Assembly: GCA_024811115.1 (NCBI GenBank)
Contig: JAKOGH010000121.1
Coordinates: forward strand, 124,001-188,000
Direction of reading: 5' to 3'
DNA length: 64,000 nt
Source: Terana coerulea
Taxonomy: Eukaryota; Basidiomycota; Agaricomycetes; Polyporales; Phanerochaetaceae
Shown: positions 1 through 13,169 of the stretch, in pieces
Layout of the letters: each line of letters begins with the position of its first letter
How positions within the stretch are numbered: the first letter of the stretch is position 1
Translations under genes and position numbers: made by a program
Notes under the pieces: model-generated
Told to the model about the DNA's origin: nothing
What the model saw: only the letters and a program-made list of their open reading frames with translations
The model's database searches: none

Positions 1-1746
1 TCCGTTGAGATGTCAAGGCTGCGTGAAACATTCCAGACACTCACGTGGAATAAACAGGATATGACCCACTGGCCTTTCGAGGTCACTGAAAGGACGGAGC
101 TCCCTTCATCAAGGTCCAGTACCTCGGTGAGGAGAAGACTTTCTCCCCGCAGGAGATCTCGTCCATGGTCCTCATGAAGATGAAGGAGATTTCTGAGGCG
201 AAGCTGGGCAAGGAGGTCAAGAAGGCTGTCGTCACGTAAGTCCTGCAAAGGTTCCAGGAAAATTCGGTTCCAATTGCTGAAGAAATATAATCACAGCGTC
301 CCCGCCTACTTCAACGACTCGCAACGTCTTGCTACCAAGGATGCCGGTTCGATCGCTGGTCTCGAAGTCCTCCGTATCATCAACGAGCCCACTGCCGCTG
401 CCATCGCTTACGGTCTCGACTCCAAGTCGGCACAGGAGAAGCACGTCCTGATCTTCGATCTTGGAGGAGGAACTTTCGATGTCTCTCTTCTCAACATCAC
501 TGGTGGTGTGTTTGCCGTCAAGGCTACTGCTGGTGACACTCACTTGGGTGGTGAGGACTTCGACAACAACCTGCTTGATTTCTTCAAGAAGGACTTCCAG
601 AAGAAGTCTGGTCATGATATCTCTGACGATGCTCGTGCCTCCCGTCGTCTTCGCTCTGCTTGCGAGCGTGCTAAGCGGACCCTCTCCTCGGTCACCCAGA
701 CCACTATTGAGGTCGACTCTCTCTACCAGGTTAGTGCAGATGCTTTGATTAGCCCATCAAGTGATTAACATTTTTTGTAGGGTGAGGACTTCTCCGCCAA
801 CATTACCCGTGCCCGTTTCGAGGAGATAAACGCGGCTCTCTTCAAGTCCACCATTGACCCCGTTGAGCGTGTCCTGAAGGATGCCAAGATGGCTCGCGAG
901 AAGGTCGACGACATCGTCCTTGTTGGTGGCTCCACTCGTATCCCCAAGGTCCAGTCGCTCGTTTCCGAGTACTTCGGTGGCCGCCAGCTCAACAAGTCCA
1001 TCAACCCCGATGAGGCTGTTGCCTACGGTGCCGCTGTCCAGGCTGCCGTCCTTACCGGTCAGACCTCGGACAAGACTGCTGATCTCCTTCTCCTCGATGT
1101 CGCTCCTCTCTCCCTCGGTGTTGCCATGCAGGGCGACATCTTCGGTGTCGTTGTCCCCCGTAACACCCCTATTCCCACCAACAAGTCCCGTGTCTTCACC
1201 ACCGTCGAGGACAACCAGACCACCGTCACCTTCCCCGTCTACGAGGGCGAGCGTACTCAGTGCCGAGACAACCGTCTCCTCGGAGAGTTCGAGCTCAACG
1301 GCATCCCTCCCATGCCTCGCGGCCAGGCCGAGCTCGTCACCACCTTCGAGGTTGACGCCAACGGTCTCCTCAAGGTCACTGCTCAGGACCGTGCATCTGG
1401 CCGCAAGGCTCAGATCAGCATTACCAACTCTGTCGGCCGTCTCTCATCTGCTGAGATCGAGCAGATGATCAAGGACGCCGAGCAGTTCAAGCAGGCCGAC
1501 AAGGACTTCTCTGCGCGCCACGAGGCGAAGTCTGACCTTGAGGCGTACATCCACCAGGTCGAGAACACCATCACAAGCCCCGAGCTGTCGTTGAAGCTGA
1601 AGCGCGGTGCCAAGGCTCAGGTCGAGGCTGAGCTCGCGCGTGCCCTTGAGAAGCTCGAGATTGAGGACTCGAGCTCTGACGAACTCCGGAAGGCGCAGCT
1701 AGGCATCAAGCGCGCCCTCCAAAAAGCCACCGCCGGTATCCGGTAA
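1..1746 (+). CDS. SSB1: Ribosome-associated Hsp70 chaperone, Ssb type (5' truncated by window)
   Basis: Hsp70 ATPase/chaperone; the family member Ssb works with the RAC co-chaperone on nascent chains at the ribosome. The start lies left of the window. Visible exons are about 58-235, 297-729 and 781-1746, separated by GT-AG introns 236-296 and 730-780. The first ~57 nt look like the end of an exon followed by an intron ending in CAG at 57, but the junction is unclear. Seen motifs: [32 protein letters not shown], then the substrate-binding domain. The C-terminus reads [15 protein letters not shown] and lacks EEVD, which fits Ssb rather than Ssa. Around 88-91 the frame jumps by one base (WPFEVT... 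to KDGAPF...), so one nucleotide seems to be missing there. Ssb identity is from family knowledge; confidence is high. Confidence 0.93.
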
Positions 1747-2356
1747 AGGGTTGTTGGATGTGTCTCATTCGCCGCTGTAGTTATTTGCTCGTCTTCTTTG
1801 TTGTGTTGTTGTTGTTACTTTTTATACGACCTGCAGCATTTTCCTTGTCCCTCTGTACCAACTTCGAAGTGTACAAGCAACGAGAATCCACGGATAGAAA
1901 TCTCAAAAACACTTTGATGATACGGTCCGCTGTGTGCTATATACCTCTAAGTTTGCCGAGTGTGACAGAGACATCGGTGCATCGTGCTCAGCGAATTTGT
2001 GTGCAATAAAAGGCTTGCAATGTGCATGGCAAGTTGCATACTGTACTGAGAAGCGCCCATCCTAACTTTACCGAGAACCACCACTGTGCTACAGCATGTA
2101 AGTGAAAACAAGCATGGTCTAAAGGAAAATCATTCTCATATGACTCACCAGTGTCAAGCAAGCCGTGCAGAAGGACTTGCGGCATTTCTCAAGCCCTCCT
2201 TATTTCGCGAGTTGCCGCTATACCGCTGAGCAAAACTTGTAAGGTTGCTTAGTCGAATACTCTTGCCGTCTGAAAAATGCTCACAGAAATTTGATTTATA
2301 AACATATCGACACGCGCTGTCACGGCTGCACTACAGACCTCTATTGACAGCGTAGG
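1747..2356. other. Intergenic: Hsp70 3' region and AFG2 promoter
   Basis: No coding signal seen. It holds the T-rich Hsp70 trailer (about 1790-1850) and the upstream region of the following AAA ATPase gene. No clear TATA box was recognised. Confidence 0.5.
2005..2010 (+). terminator. Putative poly(A) signal AATAAA
   Basis: AATAAA lies 259 nt after the Hsp70 stop codon, in a T-rich trailer, before the next gene on the same strand. Fungal poly(A) signals are degenerate, so this is only a plausible 3'-end site for the Hsp70 transcript. Confidence 0.3.
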
Positions 2357-5338
<2,982 letters not shown>

Positions 5339-5536
5339 CACATCCAACTCCCCGAATCATATCGTACGCATTACCGCCATCTAGCAACATAGAGTACATC
5401 AGTTTACATGTATTACAAAAGACCCCACTTCCCGACACCGAAGAGCATGAAGCGAGCATGAGTATTGATACAAGATTGGACAAAGCAGCAGCATAGAAGC
5501 AAGAAGATCTAAAGGTTCGGACACGAAGAGCCCCGA

Positions 5537-7291
5537 CTAATATGCCGTAGCCCCGGAAAGCGACTCAGTCTGCTTCTGGGGCCGCAAGTCATCTCGCTCA
5601 GCTTCCGCTTCCGCCTCAGGATCCTCCTCGATCCGGTCATTGACGACGGAGGTTGACTCAGCCGTAGCCTTCGCCTGCTTTTTTCTTCTTCGCGGACTCC
5701 TTCAGCTTCTCCCAGCGTTCGCGGAACTTGACGATCATCGCTTTCTGGGGGCACGTTAGTCTTTGAACAGATACACTCTGGGCAACTTGGTGGGCGTCAC
5801 GCACCTGCTTCTCGTTCTCCGCGCGCATGAGTCGCGCTTCCTCCTCCAGCTCGCGGACGCGCCGGAGCAGCCCCGCCTCGCGATCCCGCCCGGCATTCAC
5901 GGCCGCCGCAGGCGGAGGTACGTTGATGTTCAGCGCGGCGATGTCTGGGACCACTGGCGGCGCAGGTACTACTGTCGGTGCCACCGCGAGCGGAGGCCCC
6001 GGAACTACAGGAGACGGCTGAGGACGGAGGGCCATGGAAGAAGTCATTGCCCGGTGCGCCTGACATGACAATGTAAAGATCATGTAGACGGTCAAGCGGA
6101 TGGACGTACCTCCTTGCGCGCAAGCATGATACTTTCTCGCAAATGCTGATCCTGCTCCTGGCGCTGCTTCAGCGCGCGCTCGGCCAGCGCGAGCCGCTTC
6201 CGCTCCTCCTCGAGCTGCGCCTTGAGGATCGCGTTCTCCTGCTTCAGCGCGGACGCCGGCGCGTCGGCCCTGCCGGGGATCACGCAGAACGAGTCCGCCA
6301 TGTCGTCTGCAAATATACGGTCTATGAGCGACGCATGGACGAGCGAGGGGATGTGGTGCACCGTCACCCCATTCGTCGTCCCAGTCCTCGCCGATGGGCT
6401 GCGGCTTGGGCGGGAAGGTGCTGATGCCCGGCCGGGCGTCGGAGTCGGAGGACATGTTCCCGGACGAGTCGTTGCGGGGGAGCATCCGTGACTTGGCGGC
6501 CTTGACGAATGCGAGGCCTTGAGAGAGCGTTTTCGAGATGGGGTCCTCGATGTCGGTGTCGCTGCTGGCACTTCCTTCTCTGCGGCGGCCTGAGGCGGGG
6601 CTGTCGGGGAAAGCAGAGGCGCTGTCGCAAACGCGACAGGTTGTGAGAGATGTTCGAGCATGCCTTCCGTTATCTTCCAAAAGTGGTTGAAAGCGTCTCC
6701 TGGCTCGCTCTATCAGCAGCAAAGGTTCATGAAATTCTTTCAGATAGATTATTGGAGAGCTTACACGTTGACCCAGCAACATGAAAGATTCGTCCACTGT
6801 CTGCTGAGAATCGGAAAGTCCAATGCGCGGGGTCTGCGGTGGCGGCGACGCAACAGGGCGGGGCGGCGGCGTCGTGACATTCGTCGGCGCAGACGTCTTC
6901 GCCGGTTTCTGAGGCAAAGACGGGTCCTTGTTCTCCTCCTTCAGCTTCGCAATCTTCCTCTGCACCTCCTTCCCGGCTTTCCGGTGCTCATTGTAGAGCA
7001 TCCGCAGCGTGCGTTTCGTCTGCATGCACGGCCGGCATCCGTCAGCTCACTCTCTACGACACGCGGGCACAGCGCACATTCTCTTCCGTGGAGGCCTGCA
7101 GCGCCGCCTCGAACGCCTCCGCAGCCTTGTAGTGCGCCTCGGCCGCCGGGATCAGCAGGCCCTGGGCCATGTAGTCGTCGGCGTTGGCGGCGTGCTGGTG
7201 GGCCTATTGAGCGGTGTGTATTTAGCAACTCGCGCAGCGTCGCATCTGGACTCATGCACACCGCATTTAGAGGTGAGTCAACCGGGGGCAT
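5537..7291 (-). CDS. MIT-domain/coiled-coil protein, NRBF2/Atg38-like (copy 1)
   Basis: NRBF2/Atg38 proteins are accessory subunits of the autophagy PI3-kinase complex I; that role here is inference. Exon 1 is 7291-7262, exon 2 is 7203-7078, exon 3 is 7019-6765 and exon 4 starts at 6709. The N-terminus SPLNAAHQHAANADDYM followed by AEAHYKAAEAFEAAL is a helical MIT-like hairpin closely resembling the NRBF2 start. Next come a Pro/Ser-rich linker, a DAFNHFWKITEGMLEHLSQP motif and two heptad-rich segments (AILKAQLEEERKRLALAERA; RVRELEEEARLMRAENEKQ). A frame break lies around 6600-6640. A six-T run at 5679-5684 shifts the last exon: as read it stops at 5658, but one base less opens an acidic tail to the stop at 5537. 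Convergent with AFG2. Duplicated at 18-19.5 kb. Confidence 0.72.
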
Positions 7292-7477
7292 CGTGAGCGT
7301 TCAGGGTAGGAATGATAGCCAGCGTTGCTCGTGTGGCGGGTGCAAGGGACGCGGCCTGCTTGGCCTGCCCTCCGCGCCTGCGGGCTGCTGTCCCTTGGCG
7401 CCGATACCCTAATCGGGATGTGGCCCGCTCCGTTCTTCACTTCCACCACGAACACGGTCTCATGCGGATGCCTCAGC
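6025..7477. repeat. Segmental duplication, copy 1
   Basis: This 1.45-kb block recurs in the same orientation at 18188-19650. It covers most of the NRBF2-like gene, its start codon and about 190 bp upstream, and ends inside the last-but-one coding exon. By eye the copies differ at only about fifteen positions plus a small indel near 7330-7360 (the second copy is 10 bp longer). Confidence 0.93.
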
Positions 7478-7557
7478 ACCACAATGTCGTTCACTCGCAC
7501 CCTCACGCGTGCCCACTCGTCGATGGACGCGCCGCTCGCACTGTCATTGCAGGGCAC
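7380..7557 (-). other. Open, protein-like minus-strand segment upstream of the NRBF2-like gene
   Basis: On the minus strand this stretch reads as an uninterrupted, protein-like frame (SIDEWARVRVRVNDIVVL, then HPHETVFVVEVKNGAGHIPI). It lies just upstream of the NRBF2-like start on the same strand. Its 3' half is included in the duplicated block. I do not recognise a family and found no start codon context or splice sites that make a complete gene. It may be an exon or a relic. Confidence 0.3.
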
Positions 7558-8218
7558 GGGCGCTATTTACAAAACGCAGGAGCAAGGGTGCGCCCTCCCA
7601 AGGGAAACCGTGCTATCTAAAAAGGTGAGAAAGGGCAGTACAAGGGGCATAGTTATCGGTAAGCTTCCTTTCCCGTATGCTGCGATCGCGGGGCGTGCGC
7701 TCACTCGGCGCGGCTTGCTCAGTCCCTTGGCGTGGCCTGCAGAGTCGCTTGGTGCGACCAGTCTCGCTCGACGACGCGTTTTGGCCTGGCCAGGCAGCGC
7801 GACGGATCTCGGTCAGGGCGTGCGTTTCTCGTGCTGCCGTCCGCTAACTCGCGCTTTCCCCCGCATACAGGCCCCTCTACTCGGGCGCTGACTTTGCTAC
7901 CTCACCCGCCGCGTCCGTCTGACTCCGCCCGTCTACGCCGCGCGTTCTCCTAGTAAACCCATCCCCGTGACCACCTGCGCGCCCTCGGGAGTGCACTCCC
8001 AGAGGTACCATCGCGATCTCGATGTCGGTCCATGCGCCCAACCCGGGAACCGACAGCTTCTGACTCGCGCGAACGAGGGCTACCCAGGAACGTCGGTTAC
8101 AGGTCAGTACAGCCAGCACTCGTCGAGATATCGCAAAAGCTCGCCGAGTTCTCGACCCCTCGGCGTGTGATGGCCCGGGTGCCCAGATGCTGTCCCAACC
8201 ACGGCGGCGTCGAGTGCG
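7558..8218. other. GC-rich region without a recognised gene
   Basis: No intact gene. On the minus strand, 8107-7950 reads in a protein-like way (ASQKLSVPGLGAWTDIEIAM) after an intron-like TACTGACC...GGGTAG segment (8105-8079). No family recognised. Confidence 0.35.
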
Positions 8219-8219
8219 C

Positions 8220-9480
8220 CGTCGGCCGCGTGCACCTCGGCCGCGGGACGAATTTCTGTTGCGGAACGGCCAACTGGACCCCTCTGCACGCGGAGGGCGT
8301 GCACGGCTGGGCGCGACGCTTGCTGACGCAACGTGCCCCATTTCAGGTCAGTACGACCCCATCTCGCTCGGGAATGTCGGAAACTCACCAGCGGCGTCCA
8401 TAGAAGTCTGTCCCTTCCCGCCCACAGATCGCCGTGGATGCACCTTGAAGCACGCCCAGTCGACGGCGCGACGTGCGGACGCGCGCGCGGGCAAGACCCC
8501 GGTCGGGGGACGGCGATACGTTGCGGAACGGTGAAAATCACTCCGACACGCCGTCGCGCGCGCACAGCGCGACTACGTCTCGGGGCGTCGTCCATGCCCA
8601 GGGACTGGGTCTGGACCACGACGCACCCACGATGCCGGTCGCGGGACGGCGATCTGTTGCGGAACGACGAAATCCGCCGCGGCGAGGGCTGCCTGCACGT
8701 GCCCATTGCACCGGCATCCGACATGACCACTGGGGCCTCAAGGCACCATGTCGACGACACGCCGACGAGGGAGCCTTGGTCACCGGACGCCGATCTGTTG
8801 CAGAACGACCCAGTCGGCCGTCGATGTCACGGTCGCGATGGCTCGTGCCGTCGCGCGCCCATCGCCTCTTCACCGACCGCATCAGCGGCGTGCACGCCCA
8901 TCCCTTGCGACACCGCCCAACGACGTCGGCGACGGGGCACCATGATGACCCCGGTCGCGGGACGCCGTTCTGTCGTAGAACGACGAAACGGGTACGCGCG
9001 ACCCCCACTTGACAGAGGCCAGGAAGACGGCGACGAGACCTTGCAGGGCCCTCACACCCAACAACGTCGGCGACGGGGCACCATGATGACCCCGGTCGCG
9101 GGACGCCGTTCTGTCGTAGAACGACGAAACGGGTACGCGCGACCCCCACTTGACAGAGGCCAGGAAGACGGCGACGAGACCTTGCAGGGCCCTCCACCCA
9201 ACAACGTCGGCGACGGGGCACCATGATGACCCCGGTCGCGGGACGCCGTTCTGTCGTAGAGCGGCGAAATGGGGACGCGACCCACCCGACAGAGGCAAAG
9301 ACGACGGCGGCGAGACCTTGCAGGGCCCTCCCACCCAACAACGTCGGCGACGGGGCACCATGATGACCCCGGTCGCGGGACGCCGTTTTATCGTAGAGCG
9401 GCGAAATGGGGACGCGACCCACCCGACAGAGGCAAAAACGACGGCGGCGAGGCTTCGCAGGGCCCTTGCGGGCCCTGCTC
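8220..9480. repeat. Tandem repeat array, ~140-bp unit, more homogeneous to the right
   Basis: A unit containing CGGGACGCCGTTCTGTCGTAG recurs; equivalent positions are 8947, 9088, 9228 and 9365, i.e. periods of 141, 140 and 137 bp. Diverged copies of the same core (TTGCGGAACG or TTGCAGAACG after CGGGACG) occur at about 8258, 8514, 8650 and 8792. The last four units are nearly identical, the first four strongly diverged. Long open frames exist in several frames on both strands, but unit lengths not divisible by three shift the frame from unit to unit, so I do not call a gene. On the minus strand each unit carries a pyrimidine-rich CAACAG/CGACAG that resembles a 3' splice site. Confidence 0.88.
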
Positions 9481-9950
9481 GGGACGAGGAGCCCTCGTCG
9501 GGGAGACTTCAGGCGTCGTCGTCGAGCCGCAGAGCGTCGTACGCGGCGGCATCCCGCAGCGCATTGTCAAAATTTCGGCGCGGGAGGCGTCGTTTTCGCC
9601 TCAGAATGAAAACACGGGCGTCTATTGAAAGTCAGCCCGAAAGGCCTCTGGAGCATGAACGTCGAGCGTACCTGCGTCGCCGCCGCCGCCCCTGCAGAGA
9701 CCAACACGGGGATGGAAGAGACCTCGCAGGGCCCTCGCGGGCCCTGCTCGGGGATGAGAAGCCCTCGTCGGCGCCGCTGCGGGTGCTCGCGTCGAACCGC
9801 AGGGCGACATACGCGGCGGCATCCCGCAGCCCATTGTCAAAATCCCGGCGCGGAGGGCCTCGTTTTCGCCTGAAATCGAGCATACGGGCGTCTATTGCAA
9901 GTCAGCCCGAATGGCCTCGGCAGCATGCGTTTCAGGCTCACCGATGTCGC
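9449..9950. repeat. Two diverged tandem units (~266 bp), each with a 50-nt intron-like segment on the minus strand
   Basis: Blocks 9449-9680 and 9715-9950 align along their length (shared CAGGGCCCT, CGGCGGCATCCCGCAGC, GGGCGTCTATTG, GTCAGCCCGAA). Read on the minus strand each has a 50-nt segment with GT donor, CTGAC branch and AATAG acceptor at the same place (9941-9892 and 9671-9622). Each segment is followed by a protein-like frame: RRDFDNGLRDAAAYVALRFD in one unit, RRNFDNALRDAAAYDALRLD in the other. The second of these frames soon meets a TGA. Upstream, 10050-9942 reads as a Ser/Pro/Glu-rich peptide. It looks like a duplicated exon-intron cassette of an unknown minus-strand gene, now at least partly broken. 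Confidence 0.6.
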
Positions 9951-12900
9951 TGGGCTCGCTTTCGCCGCTTCCACCATCGTCTTCTGGCGCTGCGAAACCT
10001 TCCTTGGGTCTTGAAGAGGCGGAAGGGGAAGATGCACCCGCGCGACGGGCCATTGGTCCCACGCGGCGTCGAGAGTACCCCGCTCGGCGCATGGCCAGCC
10101 CTTGCGAGATGACGAACCGGCCGTGGCGCGTTGTGTCCTTGGGAGCCCCCGCGACAGCGCGATCGCCCGTTCGCCGGGCGTCGAATGGTGGCAGGACAGG
10201 GGATGGGTGCGTCTGTGCTCGCGTGCACTGGGTCGCAGACGGCGGGCCCGTCGTCCAAGGCCCCCAACATCAAACTCTCGTGCGCATCAGCGGCGCGCTG
10301 CGTTTCGGGGTGGTCGCTTGCCGGCCGTCACGACAGACCGCGCCCGACGCGCACTGTTCCCACGCGCCGTCAAAAGGCCGGCTCGGGCAGATGAGCAACT
10401 GCGCGGAAAGTCCAGGTAAGCTTCCGCCGGTTTTGCGTCAATTCTATTGGTACTCACTCTGATCCATAGGTCTACCGGCTTCGTCTTGGTTGTCAACGGC
10501 GACACGTCGGTTCAGCTTGCGCCCTGCAGCTGGGACTCCGACCTCGCCCGAGTGCATGGACCGGCCTGTAGGACGACGCTGTCAGCTCCGATCGACAACA
10601 ATGAGACAACGCACGCAAGAGCATCGCGGCCCTGCACGCGCAAGCACTGAAAGTACACATACCTATGTCGACGCGCCGTCAGCTGAGCAGCTCGCGACGC
10701 GCGTTCTCATCGCCCTCTCGCTCTTCTCGTCGCTCTCCCGCTGTTCTCTCTCCAGGCGGCGCTGTCTTCGCCGTACGCGCGCTGCGCACGACGGCCTTCA
10801 ACCGACGAGCTCTTCTGGTGGCTCGTGCGAATCGTGGGTTATGTTGTGCGTGTCGCGAGGTCTACAAGACGGGAGCGCGGGAGCGTCAACTATGTGCGCA
10901 ACACGACAGGGACCCTCGAACTGACCATCAGTTTGGGGCTGCTGCTGCGCCGATGCCCTCCGTCTGCTGGCAGAATGCAGGGCACTACAGCATCGCTGTT
11001 TTCTGTCTTGCCGGCCTGTCAGACATGGGTTGGGCGAGATGGGACAATGGGTAGCGTGCGCGATGAATGGTGCTCGGGATGTGCAGAAATTTGCCCGCTG
11101 AGAATGGAGGGGCAGGAAGGGAGAAGGGCGATGTGGATTGCTGCAGGAAAGATTTACGAGGCACCAGGCCTCGTAATTCTCAAGTGATACCCCGGCCGAG
11201 ATCTGGATGTACAGAGGAGGCGCGGCTTGAACCAACATGACACGGCCATGGATACTGAGCGGCGCCATGTTGGAGCCAGATCAGAAACATGGAAAATACA
11301 CAACGGCATGCTGTTACGAGGGTGAGTAGGCGACGTCTCGAGCTGGCACCTCGAGACGTATGCAACGGGAGAAATTCCGATCATCAGTTTCAGACTCACA
11401 ATATTGTCCGTCACAGATCTGTGGCTTTGACCATACCGGCTTAGCTTGGCAGGACATTCCAGTCCTGCCAGCCTGAGCTGGTGCTGCCAAAGATTCCTCA
11501 GTCAGACTAATGCTCACAGACAGTTTTTACCTGAAGATGAAATTCATGGGTATAGGTATCCCACTTAGGCAGTTCAGACTCCAGGGCCTATCAGCCCTGA
11601 TGTCCTCACGGAATGGTAAACCCGACATGCCGCACATCAACGGAGAAGCCACCGTACTCCCACCACGTAAAGTGCGAAACCCACGCATCCTGTCATCCAA
11701 GAGTTACGTCCTCTCGCTACGCAGACGGAGATCAGAGTTGTGAGGCGCGCGCCTTGGCCACAGGGTCATAAATCTGATGCAACACCCGGCAGCGCTAGTC
11801 GCATGTCCCCAACGCTCGAAAACAGAATATCCTGGTATGGACAAATGTCTGGTAGCATTTAGATATTTGTATTCCAGATTCTAGAGCCCGAATCCATGTA
11901 AATAATGACTGTGCGAGTGGTATGACCATGATGGAGGACAAGCCTTAGATAATGGGGTTGTGCGGTCATTTATCCTGTGCCATATCTACCAGTATATGAG
12001 AGGCCTTGTATGATGCAAAAGCCTACAGAGCATTGGGAATGTGGAGAACGACATTCGACGCGGTCGGAGTACATGTACATGGAACCAGTGGTGACCGACA
12101 GTACCAGTCGCTTTTATTGCCACAAAAACATTGCTTTGTTGCGAAGCCCCAACACCTGCGGCGTGCGTTTTCTCAAATAAACTAGACAAAGGCGTGAAAG
12201 CGGCGCATGGATCTCAGTCGACGCATGTCACGATTTGGGACGAATGCCAGGATTTCTCCGGAAAGCGGCCAAAGATGGCAAGCCATCAGCGCCACAAAGA
12301 AGAAGCACGCTCAGCGCCCTCACAGCGCGTGCGCCGTTCACGCTCAACTTGTCTCCGTCCACGACATGACCTGCTCGACACTCTGACTTCACATGTTGAT
12401 GGCGTCAGTGTTGTGATGTTCGCAGGTGAGTGCCATTTGCGCTTTTTTCCAGTACTCGATTTTTCCTTCAGACGTCGAATTTGCACTCGACTTGCACGGC
12501 CGGCTTGCTGAAGCCTACGGAATGGGAGCGGCGTCCCGCCAAGGCCAGGCGAGCTGGGGCCGATTGAGGGTCTCATTTATCCGAGGTGCGTCTGCTACTC
12601 GAACGCCGAATGTACCTGGATACTGACAGGCCGTGGAATCGTGCTAGAAGGCAAGTTCCCGCACGCTCTAGACGGCTTGCTGAAGCGAATCTTCCGACAG
12701 ACGGAGCTCGTAACGCAAGCGCAAGTTCTCGGCATGCCGTGATGGCCCGCGCGCTCTGGAAGATGGACGATCAAACCGCTGTGCTGGGACGACAACGAAG
12801 AGAGAGCCGAGCTCGTTTTCGGCCCCGGGCCTTTCTTCGTTACCGTCCCACTCAGCAGTTGGAGCGTTCCGGGCGTGCGGGCATGACGTGTGAAACGGGG

Positions 12901-13169
12901 GTCAAAGGTTTGACTGGGCAGAGGGTTGGAGAGGCCAAAAGTGCCGAGGTGGAAGGTATAAAGAACGCGAGGCGAACGGCTGAAGACTGCATCCTCAGGC
13001 TCTTCCCCTCGTCCTTTCCTCTCTTTCTCCCATCCTCACCACCCCTCTTCTCTGCTTGCTCGGCAGCTAGCCATTTCAACTTTCACACTGAACGCGTACT
13101 CTTCTCTTATCGCCGTCCAGGACGTTGCTCTCGTAGCTCGCTCGCTTTCCGCGTCGCTCCTATAGCATC
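9951..13169. other. Gene-poor region, no recognised gene
   Basis: No conserved protein recognised on either strand. Isolated plus-strand intron-like segments occur, e.g. 10416-10469 (GTAAGC, CTGATC, ATAG). A long plus-strand open frame ends at 13254 and continues across the first intron-like segment of the next region. Composition changes from GC-rich (to about 11 kb) to more balanced after that. Confidence 0.4.

Noticed and set aside
6092..6661. Unspliced open frames across the NRBF2-like gene (both strands)
   Set aside because: They read through introns with good GT-AG and branch signals; the spliced, conserved frames explain the locus better.
8333..9422. Open frames of nearly 300 codons on both strands through the 140-bp array
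   Set aside because: Very GC-rich sequence is open in several frames at once, and unit lengths of 141, 140 and 137 bp change the frame from unit to unit; no family resemblance.
8220..9480. Regular direct repeats as a CRISPR array
   Set aside because: Unit is ~140 bp with no spacer-repeat structure, and the genome is eukaryotic.
10490..11054. Overlapping 129-144-codon frames
   Set aside because: Low-complexity Arg/Ser composition, no start context, no splice joins, no family.
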